Made by a program: the position numbers and the translations under genes
Assembly: GCA_013399115.1 (NCBI GenBank)
Contig: VXAA01003162.1
Location: 448,350 to 512,349, forward strand
Direction: 5' to 3'
DNA from: Anseranas semipalmata
Taxonomy: Eukaryota; Chordata; Aves; Anseriformes; Anseranatidae
DNA length: 64,000 nt
Shown: positions 37,556 to 48,581 of the stretch, piece after piece
Layout: every line of letters starts with the position of its first letter
How positions within the stretch are numbered: position 1 is the first letter of the stretch
Notes under the pieces: model-generated
The model's database searches: none
Told to the model about the DNA's origin: nothing
Seen by the model: the letters and a program-made list of their open reading frames with translations, nothing else

Positions 37556-39411
37556 GGGTGCATCATATATAAAGAATTTTTGGAGTGAGCAACCTTCATC
37601 TAGAGTGTGTAGAGTTCCAGTGTGTGGGGAATACCTGAATAAATTGTTCTATGATGTCAGAAGAGCCAGTGTTTTGGTACAGATTTCAGGGAGAGAAGTT
37701 CATCAGGTGTTTTTACTGAGTATCTGCTACTTTGCATATAAGAAATGTGAATGTGCCCTTTGTTTTGAAGATCTTACCTGGACGCTCCTCTATCACCCAG
37801 TTCTAGATCTGTGGTTCAAATTTAGCACTGATCCCTTGAGATCCACTGTTCTACTGGAGCACAGTTTGGTTTATTGAATTGTGAGTCAGTTTGTAATCTG
37901 AAGTGACTGCTTGCTTTGTACACTAAAAATACCCATAGCCTCAAGGTGAGCAGGTGTTGCACATGGTGTTTTCATTGTCTCTACCTGCTGGCTGGTAGGA
38001 TGCTGGAAGACCAGGTGGGTCATGCTATCGCACACATCTTTTGGTTTCTAGCTGTCCAGAGGGTTGGGGTAGCTCTTCAGCACTGCCAGCAAGCAGCTGA
38101 GCTTTCTTCCAGCAAAGCTTGGTCTTTATGTGATAATGCAACAGCATGATCTTGTGCCTCCTGGACCAGGATTGGACCTATAGAAAATCTTCAGTGTGTT
38201 ACTCTATAGCCCTTTCTCCCTTTTGTGCTGATGTCTGCTTCTCAGCTAGTACAATTTCTATTTTCTGCTCCCTTTAAAAAAAATCATAATTCATAATATT
38301 AACAAGAAGGAAACATCCAAGAGCTATATCTCTGACAGCCAGTGGAAAAGTAGAGGTAGTTTATGTTAATTGGCTATTGTTTCTTGGGAAAAAACCTCCA
38401 ATTAGTATCTAAAGGTTTAGCTCCAAGGGAGATTTGACCTATGTGCTTTAAGATGACTACAGTGGCTAATGCTTGTGACAAAATCTCTGTAGCTGTTTAA
38501 TTTCTTCTATTACCATGATGAGATACAATTTCTAGAGTGGAAAATGGGGCACAGTATTTGCCATTAACAATTATTCTGACACTGCACCTGAACTGTGTGC
38601 TGATAAACTTTGGCATATTCATTAATCACACTGATTTGGTGGCAAAACAATTTCACTTGATAGATTTCATGGGTATTATTCACTAAGCTACTCTTATTTG
38701 AGTATTTTCTCTTCAGACCATGTAAACAGCTGCCTGGATCAATGGAAAATAATTACTGCTTTGTTTAGTATTTAAATAAAGGAAAGGTTTGAATAAGGCC
38801 ATATATATGCAGCTGCTTTCATCTGGCAAAATGATATTGTTCAGAGGAGCGATGTTGTGTCATTTTGTCAACAGAAGTCCCTAAGAAGGACACAATTACA
38901 GTGGCAGAAATGGTCTTTTATAACTAAACTCCCCTGTTTGTGAATGGTTCACTGGTACACCAGTATGAAACTGAACTCAGATAACACAAATATGTATCAA
39001 ATATGTATTTCATTGTTATAGGAAATAGTTGTTTTCTTTCTAGAAACTGGCTGAATCATTTTGAATGGATTTATGGCTCTCGTTTTTCTTTTGTGAGCAT
39101 TCTTATGACAGCAGTACGGTCTCAGCACAATGTTAAAATGCCCTACCTAAAAATGGAGAAATAAAAGAAGAAATCAGTAACACAAGCAGACTCATGGGAA
39201 AGAAGTGAAGAATAATCCTGACTTTAATGGAGGAAAACTAAAAAAAACTTTGTAACAAATCCCCCCCCTTTTTTTAATGCAAAAAAAAAAAAATCCCACC
39301 CTTTTTCTCTCCTCATCTCCCTATTCTGTTTTTTCAGGGGCAAACCTAGACCAAGGAACAAAGAGAAATGTATTAAGAAGATAAACTACATACTTCTAGA
39401 ATACCTATCTT
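37556..39411. other. Unannotated DNA with possible regulatory stretch
   Basis: No gene or further transposable element is recognised. The repeat-free segment at about 38560-38900 has CATTCATTAATCAC, ACCATGTAAACAG (forkhead-like GTAAACA) and GCAGCTGCTTTCATCTGG (E-box words). It could be an enhancer-like conserved element; this is only a motif impression. Confidence 0.4.
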
Positions 39412-39547
39412 TTTGTTTTGATAATTTTCTTTTTAACTATGATGTTTGTTTATAAATTTTATAAATCTATATATTTTTATAAATTTGTTTTGATAATTTT
39501 CTTAACTATGTTTACAAATTTTATAAATTTGTATTTTTTTTAATAAG
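39412..39547. repeat. 72-bp AT-rich tandem duplication
   Basis: The word TTTGTTTTGATAATTTTC begins near 39412 and again near 39484. Each is followed by TTAACTATG, a TTTATAAATTTTATAAAT-like stretch and a T-rich end. The second copy has small deletions. A partial third match (TTGTTTATAAATTTTA) follows at about 39548-39563. The tract is almost pure A/T and could act as an unwinding or matrix-attachment-type element, but no function is shown. Confidence 0.85.
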
Positions 39548-40553
39548 TTGTTTATAAATTTTAGCTGAAAACTGTGTCAACTAATTGGCTAGTTCATCAT
39601 GCAGGCTGATATTGAGTGTGCATTTACTAGCTTGAGAAGTTTCTGGCAAAAGATAACCATTAACTTGTTAATGATGAATGGCTTAGATGTGTAAATTCAA
39701 CATAGTTTTCAGCTCCAGTTTCAAATATTCCATTGGAATAACATCTCAAAAGCTATTGAAACTGTTTGGCCACGCATAAATTCTGAAGTATGGATCTTTT
39801 ATCAATCTCCCTGTGCCTTGCTGAAATAAAGAAATTATAAAATATGGTACTATGTACACAGATTCTTTAGTTTAGGAATTTCCTATTGATTTTGACAGAA
39901 CTTTGTCATCTGGAAGAAACTTGGGCTCTTCATTTGACAAATATGAACACAGTATTAAAGTAAAAACTCCACTAATATGAGTACACTTCTGGTCATGTAC
40001 CAACACTGAGAAATTGAGCTAATATTATCGTGAGCATTTTTTCTTTTTCCCCAGATGCTCTAAAGAAATTACAGTGAAAGCTATTCTTGATAATGAGTAT
40101 CATCCCTGTTTCAGAGATAGGGGAAACGAAACTACAGTAAAATCTAACCATGGGCAGAAAAAAAAAAAAAGGTAAAAAAAAATTAAAAAAAAAAAAAAAA
40201 AGAGGCTATTGGAACTTTGCTTCCTCCACCACAGAACAGTTCTTATTCCTTGGTCATGTAGTTCTGACCCCTCAGGATAAAATTAAATAACACCTTTTCA
40301 GTGAATTCAGCAGTAATACCAACCTCTGCTCTTATTTTACTTCCTTAAAAATGAAATTGGTCTCCAAATCTAAACAGTTTGGTGACATATGAAAACCCTT
40401 GTCCTCTTTGCCAGTGTTAAATTAGGGCTTGATTGGAAGGAGTAGGGAGCATTTCAAGGGGATGAATGCGTGTTCCCAAGTCCCACAGAGTATAGTAAAA
40501 TGTGATATCTTTAAGTGTCAAGCTGTTAATGTTTCAAGTCCTGTATTCATTTT
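39548..40553. other. Unannotated DNA with interrupted poly(A)
   Basis: No gene is recognised. An A-rich tract at 40158-40201 is broken only by GGT and TT. It has no attached recognisable retrocopy. Confidence 0.5.
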
Positions 40554-40798
40554 AGAATCATAGAATATCTCAAGTTGGAAGGGACCCATAAGGATCATCA
40601 AGCCCAACTCCTAGCACTACACAGGTCTGCCCAAATATTCAGACCATATGACTAAGAGCACAGTCCAAACGCTTCTTAAACTCCGATAGGTTTGGTGCTG
40701 TGACTACGTCCCTGGGGAGCCTGTTCCACTGCGCGACAACCCTCTCAGTGAAGAACCTCTTCCTGATATCCAGCCTGAACCTCCCCTGTGCTCCCCTT
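40554..40798 (-). mobile_element. CR1 LINE fragment, 3' end, minus strand
   Basis: This is a 5'-truncated CR1 copy read on the minus strand. The tail at 40554-40566 reads ATTCTATGATTCT on that strand, the diagnostic CR1 octamer repeat. The 3' UTR carries the conserved GGGTCCCTTCCAACTTGAGA stretch. The frame upstream is open to a TGA near 40639 and encodes the end of ORF2, with RLDIRKRFFTERVV, QWNRLPRDVV and a final FKKRLDCALSHMV. This is the C-terminal tail that follows the reverse transcriptase. The retained coding part has no stop or frameshift. The open frame runs on to 40854, but similarity is lost near 40795, so the 5' edge is approximate. The copy lacks the enzymatic domains and is immobile. 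Confidence 0.93.
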
Positions 40799-43700
40799 TT
40801 CTGCCTTAAATACTTCAATAGGGCTGTGGAGGTCAGAGCTTCCAATGTGAGCATCTTGGGAGGACATCTTCAGAGATGAGGATTCACATTTGAACCACTC
40901 CTCATGTCCAGAGTGATGCCAATTTTTCAAGGTGAAAGCTGGACAGGTATTACTTCTGTGAAACAGAAGGAAAACAATCATTATGGCAGACTGAATCAAG
41001 ATGGGGAATGTGATAACACATGAGATAATACTATGTTGGTTTCTCTTGAGACTCCATTGAAAGTGCTACTTCAGCAGTGCAATCTGCAAATGTTAGGTAG
41101 TACCTGGATTTTTTCCTTATGTTTAAGCATCTCAGATCTTCACATACAGAATAGTGTGACATTCATCTAGGACATGGAACTGGAAATATACCTAGGGTAG
41201 GCTAGTTGCTTATTATATTTGCTTTAGCAAAGTCTCTTACTAAACCTGTGCTGTCTTTTGCAGAAGAGATTAGATACCCTGTTGTGCTAGGTGCTATCCT
41301 GCCTCCAGGGGACTGTAATCTCTGTAGAAATCAAGAGAAAATAGGTAGGGAAGAAAGCACAGAGGAGTTAACACTGTATAGCAGGGTAGGGAGTAGTCTT
41401 GACATCAGTTGAACTGTTGTTGTCTTTATTTGTATATTAAGCTGCATGATGAGCTTCTGTTTAAAATGAATAAATGTTTTGGAAATGAAAGAGGGAACAT
41501 TAATGCTATCCTGGCTTCTGTTTTTCCATATCTCTGTTCAAAAATATTTTTAATAAGCAGAATAACCCATTGGTGCATATCGCTGCAGATGGTTTTGCTT
41601 AACAAATTGCATCTGTCTAAAGATTGTGAGTACTGTTAGGTTGCCCTTTATTCAGCTTATCTTTTAAGGTGGGAGCCTGTATATGATAGTATTAAGATAT
41701 GCAGATAATAATGTTATTATTAATACAGATAGTATGATTAGTATTAACATACTAGAAAGAAAGAATCATTTTTATTAGCTTACAAAGGCAATGATATTAG
41801 CCAAGGTCCACTGAAGTGAGTGTATTAGGTCAAATCTTGATGCCTTGCCCCTGGATGAGTCTGTCTGATCATACAACGTGGCCTCAGACCAAATCTCCAT
41901 CCAGCAATGCCCAGTAGCAAGCGCTTCTTTATAAGAACAGGGCATGTTCAGCACGTCCCTTTTCCCCTTACAGCAGAGAAAACAAGAGAAAATTCTTGAG
42001 CTAGTTCACCTTGTGCCTGCTACTCACTATGTTTAACAGAGTTGTGAGGAAGTATTTAGTCCTTTTTTTTTTTTTTTGGCCTCGGTTATACTTTTGTTTT
42101 CTACATTAGTCTAAGTTTCTGAGCCCTATTTTGCTATCTATTTGCAATTGAGATATATTTCTCTCAATATAGCACAAAGTTATTATTATTTTTGTTTTTT
42201 GTAGCAGTATTTATTGACCAACACATCAAACATCAGAAGGTATGAGAGAAAATTTCTTTTTTATCAGTAAATTTCTGTCTGGCATTAAATGAAACTCTAA
42301 GTAGGACTCCAAAATTCAAATGTAAATTACGGAGCTTTGTTCTTAGGTTGCCATTATTTTTAATGTTGCTTGCCTACTCAGGATCGCATTTCATACACAA
42401 TCAAGCACAGGGTAAAGGCTCAATGGTTGCCACTAAAGGCTGACCATTCTTGAAATTCTCTTAAAATTTACTGGGGAGGCAAATTCGCTATTAAAACGGT
42501 TCATTTAAGGATAGGAGTGGATTCTCTATCATTTGCCAAATGTAAATTAGGATATAAATGACTAAAAGAAAAGTTATAAGTCTGATGCAGAGATTTCTGG
42601 TTGAAGTTTTACATACTGTTCTTTGTAAGAGGTCAGAGCAGATAATGAAGTTAGTCTATCCTGGCTTTAAAATTGGTGAATTTAAGCACGTAACAGAGTG
42701 GTAAAGTTTTGAAAATATAGTCTTGAATGTAGATGCATTTTAGGGCTTTTGAAACTCTAGTGATTTGCTACTGTTCTGATTTGTCGTCTAGCGAGCCTCC
42801 TGGCTAGCTGGGTGCCGCTGCCAGTGGCAAGAGAGACAGAGTCCTTTAGTGGATCTCAAAGATGCATGGAAACTGTACACAGAAGTATTAAACTTCATTT
42901 GGATACGATGATAATGGAAATGCAGCAAAATATGTGGAACCTAGGAAAAGAAACCATGAAATTAAGCTGTAGCTGGATAGATTCTTGTAAGATCTCAGTG
43001 CCCAGTTCTGGACTAATGACCAGCTTAAAAGTATGCATAGTACACAGAAGTTTGGACTGTGAAAATGGTATCCTTTTTCAAAGCATGTAACCTAACGTGT
43101 GCCTGAAATGGGGAGCTATTCTGAAAGTCACCTTTTGTCTAATGAGGAAAAAAGTGTTTTTCTGGCTGATCTGTTCTGGTATTAAGACATGATGATTTCT
43201 CTATCTTAGTCCCTACAATTTTCCCTTGATAAGAAAAAGGATGTGAAAGCTTGCCAGTTTCATTTCTTGCCTGTAATAAACAAGGAGAAGAGGCAGGGTG
43301 CAGTTAATGACTGGAGACTGCACTATTAGCCTGGGCAGGCAGAGGTGGTACAAACACTCTTCTTGCAGTAAGCAAAAGGTAGACAGAAGCCACACAGATC
43401 TCGCCAAATGTGCCCGCATAGGAATGGTTGGTTGTTGCATGCCCATGAACAAGAGTGTGGTGCAAGACAGACAAAATAAAACCAAGTCTGGAGGCATACA
43501 AGGCAAAATTTATGAGATTTTCCATGAAATAAGGATGCTGCTGACATAAATTTGTGTGTTGGTGTCTATGAATAGGAATATATGGCAGGGATCCTGAGTC
43601 TACTGTTGAAGTGGAATTGCTTGTTGCCCTTTCTTGTTTTCCCTCTGCAAGCTCCATCGTTTACAGTCAAAACTACTCTTCTTTGAGCACACTTAGCTGA

Positions 43701-45297
43701 TATAAAGGAAACATCAGTCTGCACCCTGTTCTGAGGGTTTCCCCAGCCCAGAACACAACAGGCAATGCACCTTAAAACCGTTCCTGACATCTGCAGTCTC
43801 TTTGCTATATGGCTGTAGTTGTATGCTCAGCCATGAACAAGTAACAGCCCTGCCTGTTACAGTAATGTGCTTAGGCAAGGGTATGCTTCAATCTCAAGAT
43901 GGAAATGAGTTTCTGTCTAAGAATGTTTCTCTTTGCATTTTCTCGTTTGAGCTTTAGTAAAAAGAATAAACACATTGCAGACCATTTGTGTAACTTGAGA
44001 AGGATACATCATATAATTGCTCAGCTCACTAACTGCAGTAATTACTTCAGAAAATTAAAGAAATGCACAGGAAGTAATCAAGAGAAAGTTTTCTTATCTT
44101 GAAAGAGTTGCTTTAGCTTGCATTGGTAACCGGTTAAGTTTTACAGTAAGCATAAAGTTTCTGACTGTCATTCCCATGCTCTTGGGGTGTGCAAGGAGCT
44201 TCACTGTGTCTGTCACAGTCTTTATACAGCCTTTCGTAAAGTAAGCTGCCTTCGTAAGGGATGGATACATATATCAAAGTGAAGATTTGATCCTGTTGTA
44301 CTTCACAGGACATTATGACAGTCCTGTTCAGTCTTGTGTGAGACTTTACCTAGATATTCATAGTTTCATACAATATTTTCACAAAATAGTATTTTTGCAG
44401 TAGATTTTGAATTGGAGTAGCTACTTGCATTGAATTTTGAACAATAGGTTAATTGGAATAGAAATGATCCCAACTGTATTAGTAAAAATAGCAAATGAGT
44501 GTTAATATATTTGTTTGCATATTGTGGTATGTCAAATGTAGAACATGCACAATTTGTGTGAGGTAAGCTGATGGATGGATAGTTTGTCTTCACTCTCAAC
44601 ATTGATCTCTTCTAAAAAGTCTCATTTCTGTCTCTCATTATATCTAAATGTAAAATAGCTGAGTCAATTCCTTTACATTGTTGAAAGGCACTTCAGTGCA
44701 AATACAATTTCTGCTGTTTTGTGTTATTCCAAAGGTCAGTATCCAAATGTGTTTTGTTTCTGGGATAAAGAGGTACCCACCACTTTCTGCAATGGGGGGG
44801 TGGGGGTAGATGGAAATGACTGTTATTGGATGTTCTACAAAGTATGCACAGTCAAGTGATGGTGGCTGGCATGTGAGGTACAAAAATAATTTGCTTGTGT
44901 TATCAGTTCATAAAAGTAGCTCTCCCAAATAAATAAGAAACAGCTTTTTCATCTGTGTAATAAACTAGGGGGTAGTAAGGGCAGTAAGCTTTAGAGCTTT
45001 CTCTGTTTATAGTCAGGCCATAACAGGATTGAGGAAATCATATTCCAAGAATTGTTTCCGTTCAGCTGTGCATCATTTATTAATGGATGACTTTCTCTGA
45101 AAAGTAATTGCATTTGCAGAGTGATAGGTCTCCCAATTTCCTATTACTTCTCCTGTAACAGTATATCCTTCTGAAATTAAATGTAATTTGAATTATTTTT
45201 CTGTAATCCAATTGTACCTGATTTATACAAGTCCATACCAAGAACTGTGTTTCTCAAAGAGTTTTCTATGTCAAGAGCCATGGATGCGAGTGAAATA
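40799..45297. other. Unannotated DNA
   Basis: No gene or transposable element is recognised. Open frames of up to 117 codons on either strand around 43210-43790 overlap each other and have no recognisable motif. A G-rich run (44794-44806, G7 T G5) is present. Confidence 0.45.
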
Positions 45298-45322
45298 TTC
45301 CCCCCATTTATAATGGGGGGAA
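45298..45322. repeat. Perfect 11-bp hairpin with C6/G6 stem
   Basis: TTCCCCCCATT (45298-45308) is followed by a 3-nt loop TAT and then AATGGGGGGAA (45312-45322), the exact reverse complement. A further CCCCCATTTA follows within 10 bases and could pair with the same G run. The stem is very stable for DNA or RNA. It is shorter than a microRNA precursor, and there is no T run after it to suggest a pol III terminator role. Confidence 0.93.
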
Positions 45323-46470
45323 ACATCCCCCATTTAGAAGTGGGTAAATGAGGCAAGGTGCCATCAGGTAAATTGCTTATGTCTTGCATAGAAAGTTTGT
45401 GGCAGAACTGGGAGCTGAACCAAATTCTAAAGCCAGAGCTTTGTTTTCAGCAGAAAATCATTTCTTGTTCTCATTCCTGTAAGTAGCATTCTTCAAAAAG
45501 GAAAGGACCACTTGAAATTTTACTTTATAGATCTATGCCTGAAGTCTCTTCTAGTAGACGGAGTAGTGTAAAAAGGAATCTCAGCTGTAATCAGTTTATT
45601 TGCTTGTTTGTTGCCCTTTTTACTGTTTTCCTGCCTCATTCTGTGCACCTCTGCTGACATTGCGTCGATGCTGTGCGTAGGTGTGCAGCTCTGGATCCCA
45701 GCCACACCCGTGGAGAGTATCTGATGCCGCAAAGGCTCCTCTGGGTTGGCACACAGGCAACAGCTCGCATCTTCTACTGCTCTAAGGCAATGAAGAAGAG
45801 GTTATGTATCCCAGCTGACAGGTCCATGCACTATTTTAACAGCTGCTTGGGTATGAAAAGCCTTGGAGAAAGGAGAAAGATTAAACAGCTCATACGGGCT
45901 TTATTTCCTTCTCCTTGGATCTCAGTGCAGTCCCTTTCTCTCTTGTTTGAAGTAATTTTTTTTTTATATATATATATTGCCTAGTGTCAATTTTAACAGC
46001 TAGGTGATCTGTGATGTTATGCTATCCACTAGGTAAATACCAAGGCAGTCAGGGAAATACAAGACCCATCTTTGGCCTCCTGCACTGACATTTTTGGGGT
46101 TCGCTGGATTTATATAACTCTGCTTTTGGCAATCTGAGGATTCATTGCTGCACGGTGGATGAAGTGGGAACCCCATCATATACAGTATTTCTAAGAAGTG
46201 ATGTAATAGTGACTATAAATTCACAATTACATTGATTAGGATAATGCTGATGAAGAAGTTGAAGTTTCCATTAAGAAGATGCTACTTGGACTGGGTACAA
46301 GATTATTGATTGCTCCATAAAATGCCATTGTAGGGTAGAGAAATTTAAAGAACTTAAGTGAGAATGTGAGAGAGAGATGCTAATACTTAAATTACTCCCT
46401 TGGGCAGATTTATTTTTAAAGTATCTTTAGCCTGTTGACTTATTTTAAAGGCAAAGAGACACAGAAAGGG
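45323..46470. other. Unannotated DNA
   Basis: No gene or repeat family is recognised. A short T-rich then TATATA tract lies at about 45957-45979. Confidence 0.5.
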
Positions 46471-46541
46471 GCAAGTGAAATAGAAGGAACAGTCCCTTAA
46501 TAAGGGACAAGAGAAATAGCAGAAATAGTCCCTTAATAAGG
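46471..46541. repeat. 35-bp direct duplication, each copy with a CCCTTA-A-TAAGG palindrome
   Basis: Copy one is 46471-46505 and copy two is 46507-46541. They differ at about six positions and share AGTCCCTTAATAAGG exactly. The shared end forms a small palindrome (CCCTTA, A, TAAGG with G in copy one). This is a local tandem duplication of moderate age. Confidence 0.9.
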
Positions 46542-46848
46542 CTGAGCATGTTTATATAATGGTGAAAGTGAAAAGCTTTTCCTGATCCAATGGGCAGAAT
46601 CCTAAGGGGTCTTAAATACGCCAGGTTCCTGGTCTACTGGAAATGTCTGGTGCCAGAGCAGTTACCGTCACCGTAAGCACAAAGTAAACAATCGTGTTTG
46701 TGGAGATGTGGAGATAGCCTCGAGGCCCAGTATTTTTGATGTTGCAACAACTTTTCACTGTAGAAGAAAAAACTCTGTGTTGATGGAGGATTTGAGTAGT
46801 CTGAGTTTTCAGTCGCAGACTGAGGGGCATTATCAAATGTTAAAAAAA

Positions 46849-46873
46849 CAAAAACAAAAACAAAAACAAAAAC
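46849..46873. repeat. (CAAAAA)4 microsatellite
   Basis: Four perfect CAAAAA units begin at 46849 after a run of seven A, ending before CCTAGG. No retroelement body is attached. Confidence 0.95.
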
Positions 46874-48540
46874 CTAGGTATCTGTCAGTGAATTAATATC
46901 CTACATTAAAAGAAATGAATAGTAAGTGCTGAGATCTGCTTGGTTGTGGACATGTGCATTAAGTAATATAATCAAAGCTGTTGGTTGGTATTACTGTGTG
47001 CAGTAACAGCCTGTTAGAAAGACAAAGGACTATCTGAGCAATAAATTTCCTTGAGTCATCCTCCCCTGCAGAAATGTTCAGAAGTCTCCCGAACAGAGTT
47101 GTCCGTAGGTGTTCCTGTGGGGATGCTGTATGTCTGTTTTTGCTTTCCCTGCTGCTCTCCAGAAAGGCCTGAAGTTGCATTTGAACACCAAAGGTTTGTT
47201 TAATGATGTTTCCAAAACTTAAGCAGCTGGGTAGTGGGTGCTCTTTCCATGATCTCTGTTTTTACCCATTTTCCAAGCATTGTAGCTTCACTGGAATCAT
47301 TCAATTCGGCTTTTCCTTCTAACCTCTGCATTTGTTTGTTTCCAGCTCAGAGGTCAGAGTTCTGGTGAGGGAGGAGCCATTCAGAGGGCATTAAAGAGTC
47401 CATGTAGTCTCTGGACGTGTTGAATCTCTTCTTGTTGTTAGACACATAGTTCTTCTAGCGCACGGTCACTGACCCTTCACAGGAAATGTGGGGAACCCAG
47501 GCTGGGGTTGGCAGAATCTGTCCCTATGGCAGCAGCCAGCACACAGGAAGCACAGGGAACTGGATGGCAAGACGTTCACTTGTGTCTTTTGGATCTTGTG
47601 GGTATAAGCCTAAAAATACCATATAGCTGGGATAGTTGTTTGTTTATTATATAAAGCCTTTTGGAAGCTCTCTTTTTTGTTGTTGTTTTTATTCAGGATG
47701 TTCATACTTTTTGATGTATATTTCATGCTTGCATACTTCTTGCATACATAATTGTTATAATGTTCAAATCCAGAATGATGGGCTACTAATACCATTTATC
47801 TTCTGTTTAACATTGTAGCATTTTAACAAAGGGAATAAGCTATTCTGCAGTCAATAATTCCTGTTGTTGTGAGCCAGAGCCTCTGACATCTCTTGCACTG
47901 TATATAAAAGAAGGAATTCCAGCCTGAACTTTAAAATGATAATAGTGATTAAAAAAAAAAAAAAAAGATAAAAAATCCTTTAGCTTCAAAGGGAAAACTT
48001 ATAATCTTTTTCTGTGTGTTTGGCAAGCTAGTTTAAGAACTTTGTTCCTACCAAATTCAGTTGAATAGTCCTGGATCTGGAAGTAGAATGGTGCAAGCAG
48101 TAGAACTGCAGTGTCTCAGCTCTGTGGTGAAATATTATGGGACCTTTGGCTTTGCCAGTGAGGTGCTCCCCCCCTGTGTAGTTCTGTCCATTCTCCACTG
48201 TAAATTGCTGAGAGATCATCATATGAAAGAAAAATTAGAAAAGCTGAGTATTCATTTCTGTCGTTCCCATCTCACTTTAAGCTCATGTAAGAGGGCATAA
48301 ATCACTTTGGTTAAGATAGACATATCTCGAATTGTTGAAGATTATTTGGATTTGCTGAATGGAGAGGATTAGTTAACTCCGATTAGTTCACTTGCTTTAC
48401 TTTTTTAACACCAGTCTCAGCTTTATCAAATAGTTCATAATAACCATGTAAAGAAACAGTGAAAAAATCAGTTTGACATATCACTGTTGTTTGAGTATAT
48501 ATTCCTGAAAAGGCTGTGTAACTTAGCTGATGAGCTCAAA

Positions 48541-48581
48541 GGAGCAGAGCTCCTGGCTGCAGAGTGCTCCACTGCAGCCAG
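48541..48581. repeat. Twin hairpins
   Basis: GGAGC-AGA-GCTCC (48541-48553) forms a 5-bp stem. It abuts and shares a base with CTGGCTGCAG (48553-48562) and CTGCAGCCAG (48572-48581), which form a perfect 10-bp stem with a 9-nt loop. The pair sits in a locally GC-richer patch (48535-48640). The stems are too short for a microRNA precursor. Confidence 0.85.

Noticed and set aside
44794..44806. G7 T G5 run as a G-quadruplex
   Set aside because: Only three clear three-G tracts fit without splitting runs awkwardly, so a stable three-layer quadruplex is not well supported.
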